DNA of 7,782 nucleotides from NCBI GenBank assembly GCA_947364395.1, contig CANASS010000068.1, positions 1-7,782 on the forward strand, given 5' to 3'. Position 1 is the first letter of the stretch. Each line of letters starts with the position of its first letter. The translations under genes were made by a program, and so were the position numbers. Below are positions 1 to 5,476 of this stretch, one piece after another. The notes beneath the pieces are model-generated. The model saw nothing but the letters and a program-made list of their open reading frames with translations, searched no databases and had not been told where the DNA came from. Source of the stretch: an uncultured bacterium (GTDB lineage Bacteria; Bacillota; Clostridia; Oscillospirales; Oscillospiraceae).

Positions 1-3
1 AAA

Positions 4-726
4 GTGATCGACGTTAAGAATTTGAGCAAGTCCTTCGGCGACCACCTGGTGCTGGACGACATCTCCGAGCACATCTCCCCGGGGGAGAAGGTGGTGGTCA
101 TCGGCCCCTCCGGCTCCGGCAAGTCCACCTTCCTGCGCTGCCTCAACCTGCTGGAGACCCCCACCTCCGGCTCCATCACCTTCCAGGGCCAGGAGATCAC
201 CGACCCCAAGGCGGACATCAACGCCATCCGCCGCCAGATGGGCATGGTGTTCCAGCACTTCAACCTGTTCCCCAACATGACCATCCGCAAAAACATCACC
301 CTGGCCCCAGTGCGCACCAAGCTGATGACCCAGGAGGAGGCGGACGAGACCGCCACAGCCCTTTTGAAGCGGGTGAATCTGGAGGAGAAGGCGGACGCCT
401 ACCCCGCCCAGCTGTCCGGCGGACAGAAGCAGCGCATCGCCATCGTCCGGGCCCTGGCCATGAAGCCCAAGCTGATGCTGTTCGACGAGCCCACCTCCGC
501 CCTGGACCCCGAGATGGTGGGGGAGGTGCTGGAGGTCATGAAGGAGCTGGCGGACGAGGGCATGACCATGGTGGTGGTCACCCACGAGATGGGCTTTGCC
601 CGGGAGGTGGGCACCCGGGTGCTCTTCATGGACCAGGGGAAGATTCTGGAGCAGGACGAGCCCCACGCCTTCTTCGCCCACCCCCAGCAGCCCCGCACCA
701 TCGACTTTTTGTCCAAGGTCCTCTGA
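4..726 (+). CDS. Polar amino-acid ABC transporter ATP-binding protein (GlnQ/HisP family)
   Basis: The 240-residue protein is a complete ABC ATPase that would power import of a polar amino acid at the inner face of the membrane. Visible motifs are Walker A GPSGSGKST (34-42), Q-loop Q84 within FQHFNLFPNMT, signature LSGGQ (137-141), Walker B LMLFDEP (157-163), D-loop SALD (165-168) and H-loop H194. The FQHFNLFP stretch and the C-terminal HPQQPRTIDFLSKVL are typical of the GlnQ/HisP group, and the length matches the family. The start is a GTG only three bases from the window edge, so its ribosome binding site cannot be judged; the family usually begins MIEVKNL, which supports it. Permease and binding-protein partners are not downstream, so they would lie to the left. 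The substrate (Gln, Cys, Arg, His or other) cannot be told from the ATPase. Confidence 0.93.
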   Translation: MIDVKNLSKSFGDHLVLDDISEHISPGEKVVVIGPSGSGKSTFLRCLNLLETPTSGSITFQGQEITDPKADINAIRRQMGMVFQHFNLFPNMTIRKNITLAPVRTKLMTQEEADETATALLKRVNLEEKADAYPAQLSGGQKQRIAIVRALAMKPKLMLFDEPTSALDPEMVGEVLEVMKELADEGMTMVVVTHEMGFAREVGTRVLFMDQGKILEQDEPHAFFAHPQQPRTIDFLSKVL

Positions 727-811
727 CGCCTCCGGCCCGCCGGGCAATCCATGAAAAGACTTCACACGGCGGAAGTCCCCGGCGCTACCCTGAGACATAC
801 CATAGTTTTGT

Positions 812-842
812 AAAAACCGCCCGGTGGGATCGGGCGGTTTTT
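812..842 (+). terminator. Intrinsic terminator after the ABC ATPase gene
   Basis: A 12-bp perfect stem AAAAACCGCCCG / CGGGCGGTTTTT encloses a 7-base loop and carries its T-run in the 3' arm. The A-run in the 5' arm would let it act on the minus strand too. It lies 85 bases after the ATPase stop and just before the next promoter, so it separates the two transcription units. Confidence 0.85.
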
Positions 843-857
843 GTGAAATATCCCAGC

Positions 858-889
858 TTGTATTTTTTTACAGCTTCTGGTATTATAAT
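858..889 (+). promoter_or_regulatory. Sigma-A-type promoter of the uracil permease leader
   Basis: TTGTAT (858-863) is spaced 17 bases from TATTAT (881-886); an overlapping perfect TATAAT lies at 884-889 but has no good -35 at normal spacing. The region is AT-rich against a GC-rich background. Transcription would start near 892-896, placing the leader Shine-Dalgarno (901-908) almost at the RNA 5' end. The start position is inferred. Confidence 0.7.
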
Positions 890-914
890 ACGAGCGCAAA
901 AGGAGGGGACGGAT

Positions 915-1070
915 ATGCTGAAACCGCTGGCTTTGACCGCGTCTGCCGCTCAGCCTTACCCGTCCTGTTTTTCCTGGCCCGGACAATCGCCGTTTTCGGT
1001 GATTGTCTCTTTTTTTGCGCCTGGGGAGTCCGTCCGCCCTAATACCAATGAAAAGGGAGAGAAAATATGA
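915..1070 (+). CDS. Short leader peptide (51 aa) of the uracil permease operon
   Basis: This small ORF starts with ATG six bases after a very strong Shine-Dalgarno AGGAGGGG (901-908). It encodes 51 residues with no recognised domain, signal peptide or membrane segment. Its stop TGA (1068-1070) overlaps the permease ATG (1067-1069) as ATGA, so leader and permease translation should be coupled. A T-run TGTTTTTCC covers codons 18-20, and an intrinsic terminator hairpin lies within codons 23-31, so a ribosome translating the leader would block the hairpin. This is the arrangement known from enterobacterial pyrBI, whose leader peptide is 44 residues. I infer a regulatory role and not a functional protein. 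The alternative is a genuine small protein, or a chance ORF behind a strong SD, which I think less likely. Confidence 0.6.
   Translation: MLKPLALTASAAQPYPSCFSWPGQSPFSVIVSFFAPGESVRPNTNEKGEKI
982..1016 (+). terminator. Attenuator: intrinsic terminator inside the leader ORF, upstream of uraA
   Basis: GACAATCGCCG (982-992) pairs with CGGTGATTGTC (997-1007) as an uninterrupted 11-bp stem with one G-U pair and a TTTT loop. It is followed by TCTTTTTTT (1008-1016). It lies 51 bases before the permease start and downstream of its promoter, so it must be read through for the permease to be expressed. A TTTTT run at 968-972, nine bases before the stem, is a candidate polymerase pause site sensitive to UTP level. 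I see no PyrR-binding loop and no purine riboswitch in the leader. Confidence 0.85.
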
Positions 1071-2413
1071 ACAATCAAGAACCCATCCGCGACGCCCGTG
1101 CCCTAGGCCTGCCCAAAATGCTGATCCTGGGCCTCCAGCACATGTTCGCCATGTTCGGGGCCACCGTACTGGTGCCTATCCTGGTCCAGGGGTACGGCCT
1201 GCCCCTGTCCATCCAGACCACCCTGTTTTTCGCCGGAATCGGGACCCTGTTCTTCCACGTGTGCACCAAGCTGAAGGTGCCCGCGTTCCTGGGCTCCTCC
1301 TTCGCCTATCTGGGGGGCTTCTCCGCCGTGGCCGAGCTGGACTCCGGCATCTACGCCGGTATGACCGGGGAGGAAAAACTGCCCTACGCCCTGGGTGGCA
1401 TTGTGGTGGCGGGCCTGCTGTACCTGGTTCTGGCGGGGCTCATCAAGCTGGTGGGCGTCCACAAAGTGATGCGCTTCCTGCCCCCGGTGGTCACCGGACC
1501 CATCATCATCCTCATCGGCCTGTCCCTGGCCCCCAGCGCCATCAATAACGCCTCCACCAACTGGTGGCTGGCCATCCTGTCCATCGCCGTCATCGTGTGC
1601 GCCAACATCTGGGGCCGGGGCATGGTGAAAATCATCCCCATCCTGCTGGGCGTGCTCATCCCTTACGCCGTGGCCCTGGCCACCCGTCAGGTGGACTTCT
1701 CCGGGGTGGCCGCCGCCGGCTTTGTGGGCCTCCAGCCCTTTGTGCTGGCCAAGTTTGACCTGACCTCCATCCTGGTGATGGCCCCCATCGCCATCGCCGC
1801 CATGATGGAGCACATCGGGGACATGTCCGCCATCTCCGCCACGGTGGAGGAGAACTTCATTGAGGACCCGGGCCTCCACCGCACTCTCATCGGCGACGGC
1901 GTGGCCACCTCTCTGGCGGGCATGTTCGGCGGCCCCGCCAACACCACCTACGGCGAGAACACCGGCGTGCTGGAGCTGTCCAGGGTCTTTGACCCCAAGG
2001 TGGTCCGGCTGGCCGCCATCTACGCGGTGGTGCTGTCCTTCTCCCCCAAGTTCGCCGCCGTCATCAACTCCATCCCCACCGCCATCATCGGCGGCGTGTC
2101 CTTCATCCTCTACGGCATGATATCCGCCATCGGCGTGCGCAACGTGGTGGAAAACCGGGTGGACTTCACCAACTCCCGGAACCTCATCATCGCCGCTGTC
2201 ATCATGGTGTGCGGCCTGGGCTTCAAGATCTGGGGCTTCAGCAATGAGCTCTCCGGCCTCACCTTCCACGTGGGGGGCGCCGACATCACCCTGACCTCTT
2301 TGGCTATCGCCGCCATCGCGGGCATCGCCCTCAACGCCATCCTCCCCGGTAAGGACTACCAGTTCGGCTCCGACGTGACCCAGGGCCGTTCCGGGGACTT
2401 CGGGCGGTACTGA
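1067..2413 (+). CDS. uraA: Uracil permease (NCS2 family, UraA/PyrP type)
   Basis: The 448-residue integral membrane protein belongs to the NCS2 nucleobase:H+ symporters and should import uracil across the cytoplasmic membrane for pyrimidine salvage. It aligns by eye with E. coli UraA along its length: LQHMFAMFGATVLVP (23-37), FLGSSFAY (74-81), EHIGD (248-252), DPGLHR (267-272) and NTTYGENTGV (292-301). Glu248 and Glu297 correspond to the uracil-binding Glu241 and Glu290 of UraA; the YGEN motif separates it from xanthine permeases, which carry a Gln-Asn motif there. About 14 hydrophobic segments are expected; many are evident. The proton-linked His245 of UraA is replaced by Asp252. The start is ATG with GGGAGA six bases upstream, and it overlaps the leader stop. 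Expression is probably controlled by the upstream attenuator. A related nucleobase substrate is possible but less likely. Confidence 0.93.
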   Translation: MNNQEPIRDARALGLPKMLILGLQHMFAMFGATVLVPILVQGYGLPLSIQTTLFFAGIGTLFFHVCTKLKVPAFLGSSFAYLGGFSAVAELDSGIYAGMTGEEKLPYALGGIVVAGLLYLVLAGLIKLVGVHKVMRFLPPVVTGPIIILIGLSLAPSAINNASTNWWLAILSIAVIVCANIWGRGMVKIIPILLGVLIPYAVALATRQVDFSGVAAAGFVGLQPFVLAKFDLTSILVMAPIAIAAMMEHIGDMSAISATVEENFIEDPGLHRTLIGDGVATSLAGMFGGPANTTYGENTGVLELSRVFDPKVVRLAAIYAVVLSFSPKFAAVINSIPTAIIGGVSFILYGMISAIGVRNVVENRVDFTNSRNLIIAAVIMVCGLGFKIWGFSNELSGLTFHVGGADITLTSLAIAAIAGIALNAILPGKDYQFGSDVTQGRSGDFGRY

Positions 2414-2422
2414 GAAGGGCTC

Positions 2423-2503
2423 CCTACTTTTTCTTTGAAAAGAAAAAGTAGGCAAAAAGAAACTTTTGAACCGTTACGGACCGTGCTGATCCCGAAAAGT
2501 TTC
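2423..2503. repeat. Composite palindromic intergenic repeat, copy 1
   Basis: A perfect 14-bp inverted repeat CCTACTTTTTCTTT (2423-2436) / AAAGAAAAAGTAGG (2439-2452) is followed at once by a second inverted repeat, GAAACTTTT (2459-2467) / AAAAGTTTC (2495-2503). An 18-base core, TTTTTCTTTGAAAAGAAA, and the segment AGAAACTTTT recur at 4368-4402, so this is a dispersed intergenic element and not a unique terminator. It starts 9 bases after the permease stop codon and may end or protect that transcript. Confidence 0.6.
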
Positions 2504-2533
2504 CGCTCGGCAACGCAATAAGCGCAAAATAGA

Positions 2534-2565
2534 ACCGCCCCGTATACACGGGGCGGTCTCTTTTT
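2534..2565 (+). terminator. Intrinsic terminator of the uraA transcript
   Basis: ACCGCCCCGT (2534-2543) pairs perfectly with ACGGGGCGGT (2548-2557) over a 4-base loop, followed by CTCTTTTT. On the other strand the stem is followed by TCTATTTT, so it may also stop minus-strand transcripts coming from the dipeptidase gene. Confidence 0.88.
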
Positions 2566-2898
2566 ATGGTTTTCTTCCCGGCGGGAGCTCACGCCAAACG
2601 CCCTGAAGCAATCGGTCCGCCGTCATTGCCGCGCTGGACCTGCCCACAGCGGGCGGGTGCGGGCTTCCGCTGAGGCGCGGGCCGTGAGACCTTCAAGCGT
2701 TCCAGTGACCAAAGGCCGGCGGCAGTACAACTAGAAGCACCTGCGTCGAAAGCCTCGTGCGCCGGAAGGGCCCTCAAGCCTCCCGCTCGGGCTCTCCCGT
2801 AAAACAGGGGGTTCTTAGGGGGAAGCCCGCCTGTGAGCGAGAGCGCGCTTTTCGCGCTCGAAGCCGAACCGGCGGGCTCCCCCCTAAGCGTGTCTTTG
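2566..2898. other. Gene-less, GC-rich structured spacer
   Basis: About 330 bases lie between the permease terminator and the 3' hairpin of the dipeptidase gene. No frame has a plausible start with a ribosome binding site or a recognisable protein; the 107-residue minus-strand frame (2589-2912) is low-complexity and runs through the hairpins. Visible structure is a large two-tier stem-loop at 2814-2888 plus several short GC-rich inverted repeats, such as GCCC-acagc-GGGC near 2642-2654. It could be a dispersed repeat unit, the 3' UTR of the dipeptidase mRNA, or a structured RNA read from the minus strand. Confidence 0.4.
2814..2888. repeat. Large two-tier inverted repeat (stem-loop)
   Basis: The outer arms, 2814-2831 beginning CTTAGGGGGAAG and 2871-2888 ending CCCCCTAAG, pair at 17 of 18 positions, with one A-C mismatch. 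Inside them GAGCGCG (2841-2847) pairs with CGCGCTC (2853-2859) around a CTTTT loop. There is no T-run at either end, so it is not an intrinsic terminator. The form suggests a REP-like or MITE-like intergenic element. Confidence 0.6.
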
Positions 2899-2926
2899 GT
2901 TCCTTTCTGCACGAGCAGAAAGGAAC
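2899..2926 (-). terminator. Perfect 12-bp hairpin just after the dipeptidase stop codon
   Basis: GTTCCTTTCTGC (2899-2910) pairs with GCAGAAAGGAAC (2915-2926) around a 4-base loop, starting four bases past the minus-strand stop codon. The T-run normally needed for intrinsic termination is missing (the minus strand reads CCAAAGACAC next). It may therefore be an mRNA 3'-end stabiliser or part of the repeat unit that continues at 2814-2888. Confidence 0.4.
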
Positions 2927-2930
2927 GCCC

Positions 2931-4331
2931 TTACTGGCACAGATCCACAATAACGTGGGCAAACAGCTTGGCGGACAGCATCAGGTCGCTGACCCGGACC
3001 CGTTCGTCCGGGCCATGAAGGTGGCTGTCAAAGCCGGGCAGGGAGCAGCCGAAAGCCACCCCGCCGGGGATGTCGTGGACGTAAGTGCCGCCGCCGGTGG
3101 ACAGGCACTCCCCCTTCAGGCCGGTGTACTCCTCGTACCGCTTGAGCAGGGTCTTGATGAAGGGGCTGTCTGCGGGGACATGGTGGGGCTCGCTCTGGCT
3201 CCCCTCAAAGGCGAAGCCCCGCGCCTCAAAGGCGGCTTTCGCCACATTGAGGCAGTTGTCCTCGCTGGCGCACAGGGGGACCCGGCTGTCAAACCTGCCC
3301 TCCAGCCCGGTTTCGCCCACCTCCAGCAGGGAGAAGGCCACCGTCAGCGGCCCGGCCACGGGCTCCTCCTGGGCGACGCCCAGGGCCCGGCCCGTGTAAT
3401 CCCCGTGGGGGAGCAGGGCGTTCAGGCCGTCCAGCGCCTCCTTGCAGCCCCCCTCGGCCAGGGGCAGGGCGCACAGCAGGGCCACCAGCCCGGTAATGGC
3501 GTTGTTGCCCCCCTCGGGCCAGGCGGCGTGGGAGGCCTCCCCCTTGGCCCGGATGACGGTGAGGCCGTCCTCATGGGCAAAGGTGAACTTGATCCCCGTG
3601 CGGGCGGTGATGTTCCGGGCCACGGGCTGGATGTCGTACATGGTCAGCCCCTCCACCCCGGCGGAGGCGTCCCCCGGCAGGATGTTCAGCCGGATGCCCC
3701 CGTGGAGCCACTTCACCCGGGGCAGCCCGGACTGGACGGGCCAGCTGCGGGAGAAGCTGGGCCGGAAGCCTCCCTTCTCCGTGTTGACCACGGGGAAGCC
3801 GGAGTCGGGGGAGAAGGTGGCGGGGGCGTAGGGGTTCCGGGCGAAATACCAGGCGATGTCCCCGGAGCCGCTCTCCTCGTTGGTGCCCATGATGACCTTG
3901 CAGTTCTTTTTCAGGGGAATCCCCAGGTCCTTCACCGCCTTCATGGCCAGCAGGGAGGCGATGACCGGGCCCTTGTCGTCGTCGGTCCCCCGGCCGTAGA
4001 GCAGGCCGTCCACCAGCTTGGGGGCGTAGGGCTGGGTGACGGTCCAGCCCTCGCCGGGGGCCACCACGTCCAGGTGGCCCAGGATGTGCAGGGCGTCCTC
4101 GCCGTCATTGAGGCTGGCTGTGCCCACATAGCCCTCGTGATTTTCTGCGGCCAGTCCCCATTCCTTGGCAATCGTAAGGGCCTCCTCCAGGGCGGCGGCG
4201 GGGCCTGGGCCGAAGGGCGCACCGGGCGCCCCATCCCCCTCCACGCTGTCGATGGACACCAGGCGGCTCACCGCCTCCACCAGCAGCTTTTCCTTATCTG
4301 AGAAATAGGCTTCAATCTGTTCTCTTATCAT
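2931..4331 (-). CDS. pepV: M20 family metallo-dipeptidase (PepV/Sapep type)
   Basis: This 466-residue cytoplasmic di-zinc peptidase should release amino acids from dipeptides; length and order of motifs match lactobacillar PepV (470 residues). Seen in order: HLDVV with His86 and Asp88 (zinc ligand and support); GRGTDDDKGP (113-122) with the bridging Asp118; NEESGSGD (151-158) with Glu152 as general base and Glu153 as zinc ligand; FSPDSGFPVVNTEKGG (173-188) with Asp176; and a C-terminal His439 in SHLHGPDE. Most of these sit one residue before their PepV equivalents. I chose the ATG at 4331 because AGGAG lies eight bases upstream; an ATG seven codons earlier (4352) has no ribosome binding site. 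The usual GGGTYAR motif is GGGTYVHD here. The neighbour upstream on the same strand is a DauR-like regulator. PepV-like enzymes of the D-amino-acid type are possible. Confidence 0.9.
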   Translation of the reverse strand: MIREQIEAYFSDKEKLLVEAVSRLVSIDSVEGDGAPGAPFGPGPAAALEEALTIAKEWGLAAENHEGYVGTASLNDGEDALHILGHLDVVAPGEGWTVTQPYAPKLVDGLLYGRGTDDDKGPVIASLLAMKAVKDLGIPLKKNCKVIMGTNEESGSGDIAWYFARNPYAPATFSPDSGFPVVNTEKGGFRPSFSRSWPVQSGLPRVKWLHGGIRLNILPGDASAGVEGLTMYDIQPVARNITARTGIKFTFAHEDGLTVIRAKGEASHAAWPEGGNNAITGLVALLCALPLAEGGCKEALDGLNALLPHGDYTGRALGVAQEEPVAGPLTVAFSLLEVGETGLEGRFDSRVPLCASEDNCLNVAKAAFEARGFAFEGSQSEPHHVPADSPFIKTLLKRYEEYTGLKGECLSTGGGTYVHDIPGGVAFGCSLPGFDSHLHGPDERVRVSDLMLSAKLFAHVIVDLCQ

Positions 4332-4367
4332 ATGTAACACTCCTCGTCGCATCTGTTAGATCCAGGA

Positions 4368-4402
4368 CCCTCTTTTTTCTTTGAAAAGAAACTTTTAGAC
4401 CG
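4368..4402. repeat. Palindromic intergenic repeat, copy 2 (shortened)
   Basis: This stretch shares the 18-base core TTTTTCTTTGAAAAGAAA and then ACTTTT with a GACCG ending, in the same orientation as 2423-2475 (which ends GAACCG). It lacks about 18 bases of the right arm of the first hairpin, as if an internal deletion had occurred. It lies 37 bases upstream of the dipeptidase start codon, so it falls in the 5' UTR or promoter region of that gene. Confidence 0.55.
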
Positions 4403-4492
4403 CTTCTATATAAAACTCAGAGCGCAATTTTTAGGGGCACTGGGATCAGGCTGAGACTTTATTTAGAAATTGTTTAAAAGTCTTTCTTTTTG
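4403..4492. other. AT-rich spacer upstream of the dipeptidase gene
   Basis: This stretch is clearly richer in A and T than its surroundings and should hold the dipeptidase promoter on the minus strand. A TATATA lies at 4406-4411, but I find no -35 at proper spacing, so I do not call a promoter. No ORF with a ribosome binding site is present. Confidence 0.3.
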
Positions 4493-4524
4493 CTTCTTTT
4501 TCTTTCTTCAGAAAGAAAAAGAAG
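4493..4524. repeat. Perfect 14-bp C/T-rich hairpin
   Basis: CTTCTTTTTCTTTC (4493-4506) pairs perfectly with GAAAGAAAAAGAAG (4511-4524) around TTCA. The sequence style matches the hairpin at 2423-2452. It lies 61 bases beyond the regulator stop codon on the minus strand and could act as a back-up terminator or mRNA end, but no plain T-run follows. Confidence 0.5.
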
Positions 4525-4574
4525 GCCGTTCCGCACTTCCCCATTTTATCCCCTTTCCCGGTCGATTGCAAGGG

Positions 4575-4596
4575 AAAAGCGCCGCTCACCGGCGCT
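4575..4596 (-). terminator. Terminator overlapping the regulator stop codon
   Basis: On the minus strand AGCGCCG pairs with CGGCGCT (4590-4596 with 4578-4584) over a 5-base loop, and the next bases are TTTTCCC. The TGA stop codon (4588-4586) sits in and next to the loop. The stem is short but all GC in its upper part; the T-run is only four bases, so efficiency is uncertain. Confidence 0.55.
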
Positions 4597-5221
4597 CGTC
4601 CTCCCCCACCTCTTCCAGGTACTTATAGATGGTGTACCGGGACACCCCCAGCCGCCCCGCCACGTAGGGCACCGATTTGCGGTAGGAAAAGGCGCTGCGC
4701 TCCCGCAGCAGGGCTACCACCTTCAGCCGGTCCCCCTTGGTCAGCGCGTCCAAGGGCTTGCCCAGGGCGGCCACGCACTGGTCAAACAGGTCGGCCAGCT
4801 GCCGGGAGTCCCCCGGCTGCCACAGGGCGGAGCGCAGGTCGGACTGGGCGCTCATCAGGTCCTCCAAAATGCGGTTGGCAAACACCAGGGAGGTGTAGTC
4901 GAAGTTGATGCCCAAGGCAAGGTTGTAGTCCTCCCCGATCATGTGGAAGGTGGAGGACTTGGTCTGCCGCCCGTCGGGGGTGGTGGCCGCCAGATTCACC
5001 TGGTCGGTGGTGGCCGCCTGCTCGTCCAGCTCCAGGCCAATGCCCATGATATCCATGGTGGAGCCCACCTCCCGGCCGGACACGTGGCCGTTGTAAATGG
5101 ACAGGATGGGGTGGTTGGGCACGCCCATGTCGTGCACCAGCGTCTCACAGCTGGCGCCGAACATCTCGGCGATGCCCCGGGCGGTGCGGTCCAGAAATTC
5201 AAACGCTTCTTCCCTGGTCAA
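4586..5221 (-). CDS. YheO/DauR-family PAS-HTH transcriptional regulator
   Basis: The 211-residue protein has an N-terminal YheO-like PAS domain (about 10-118, including HPILSIYNGHVSGREVGS and the IGEDYNLALGINFD segment) and a C-terminal HTH of the HTH_22 type (about 150-208, VPYVAGRLGVSRYTIYKYLEEV). Characterised relatives include DauR, a repressor of D-arginine use in Pseudomonas; the PAS domain probably senses a small ligand. The start is uncertain: I prefer TTG at 5221, with GAGAGGGGGG five bases upstream, giving MTREEAFEF. A TTG at 5239 would add six residues that coincide with the ribosome binding site. It has its own promoter and 5'-UTR hairpin. It sits on the same strand as the dipeptidase, 254 bases upstream, and could regulate it, but no operator is identified. 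Confidence 0.88.
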   Translation of the reverse strand: MTREEAFEFLDRTARGIAEMFGASCETLVHDMGVPNHPILSIYNGHVSGREVGSTMDIMGIGLELDEQAATTDQVNLAATTPDGRQTKSSTFHMIGEDYNLALGINFDYTSLVFANRILEDLMSAQSDLRSALWQPGDSRQLADLFDQCVAALGKPLDALTKGDRLKVVALLRERSAFSYRKSVPYVAGRLGVSRYTIYKYLEEVGEDERR

Positions 5222-5223
5222 AA

Positions 5224-5263
5224 CGGCCCCCCCTCTCAAAAGCGGCCCCGGACAGCCCGGGGC
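5224..5263 (-). promoter_or_regulatory. 5'-UTR hairpin with possible alternative pairing to the SD of the regulator mRNA
   Basis: In the regulator mRNA, GCCCCGG and CCGGGGC (5257-5263 and 5245-5251) form a 7-bp GC stem followed by CGCTTTTGAG. The GCCCC arm could instead pair with the GGGGC part of the Shine-Dalgarno run (5226-5236). This may be a weak attenuator, a switch, or simply a GC-rich hairpin. Confidence 0.35.
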
Positions 5264-5290
5264 GCGGGTCGGTCTCTGCCTTTATCATTC

Positions 5291-5319
5291 ATTATAGACC
5301 ATTCCCCCGGAAAAGACAA
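5291..5319 (-). promoter_or_regulatory. Promoter of the DauR-like regulator gene
   Basis: On the minus strand TTGTCT (5319-5314) is followed by a 17-base spacer and a perfect TATAAT (5296-5291). Transcription would begin near 5284 and give a leader of about 60 bases before the TTG start. It is divergent from the yerC promoter about 100 bases away. Confidence 0.8.
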
Positions 5320-5416
5320 GCCCGGCGGCCTTCTTTTGCCAATCCTTCCAAAACGTCCCCGCGAGGTCCTCCGGCAAGGCGGAGGCCGCATTTCCCGCCC
5401 AAGCGGAAAATCCCTG

Positions 5417-5445
5417 TTTACTTTATCTCTTTCGTGTGTTAAAAT
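5417..5445 (+). promoter_or_regulatory. Extended -10 promoter of the yerC-HIT unit
   Basis: TTTACT (5417-5422), a 17-base spacer and TAAAAT (5440-5445), with TGT directly before the -10 as an extended element. The start codon lies about 25 bases beyond the expected start site. Confidence 0.75.
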
Positions 5446-5476
5446 ATAGGGGCATTGAGGAGCGGGAGGGACAATC

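Noticed and set aside
727..811. Possible small gene or regulatory element after the ABC ATPase
   Set aside because: Only 85 bases, no ORF with a ribosome binding site and only short GC-rich inverted repeats; it reads as an ordinary 3' UTR.
890..1066. PyrR-binding site or purine riboswitch in the uraA leader
   Set aside because: I looked for a PyrR-type loop (CCAGAGAGG-like) and for purine-riboswitch core elements and saw neither; only the single terminator hairpin is present.
1103..2455. 450-codon open frame on the minus strand antisense to the permease
   Set aside because: Its composition (runs of Gly, His, Asp, Gln, Val) is the signature of a GC-rich gene read on the opposite strand. It has no domain and its opposite-strand partner is a clear NCS2 permease.
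2589..2912. 107-residue minus-strand frame in the structured spacer
   Set aside because: It starts inside a perfect hairpin, passes through the large stem-loop and has no recognisable domain; better explained as a repeat or RNA region.
2757..4301. 514-codon plus-strand frame antisense to the dipeptidase
   Set aside because: Low-complexity Gly/Gln/Val/His sequence with no family match, covering a complete M20 peptidase with all catalytic residues.
4403..4492. Promoter for the dipeptidase gene around TATATA at 4406-4411
   Set aside because: No acceptable -35 hexamer at 16-18 bases; too weak to call.
4490..5449. 319-codon plus-strand frame over the DauR-like gene
   Set aside because: It runs through repeats, a terminator and a promoter and has shadow-type composition; the minus-strand regulator explains the region.
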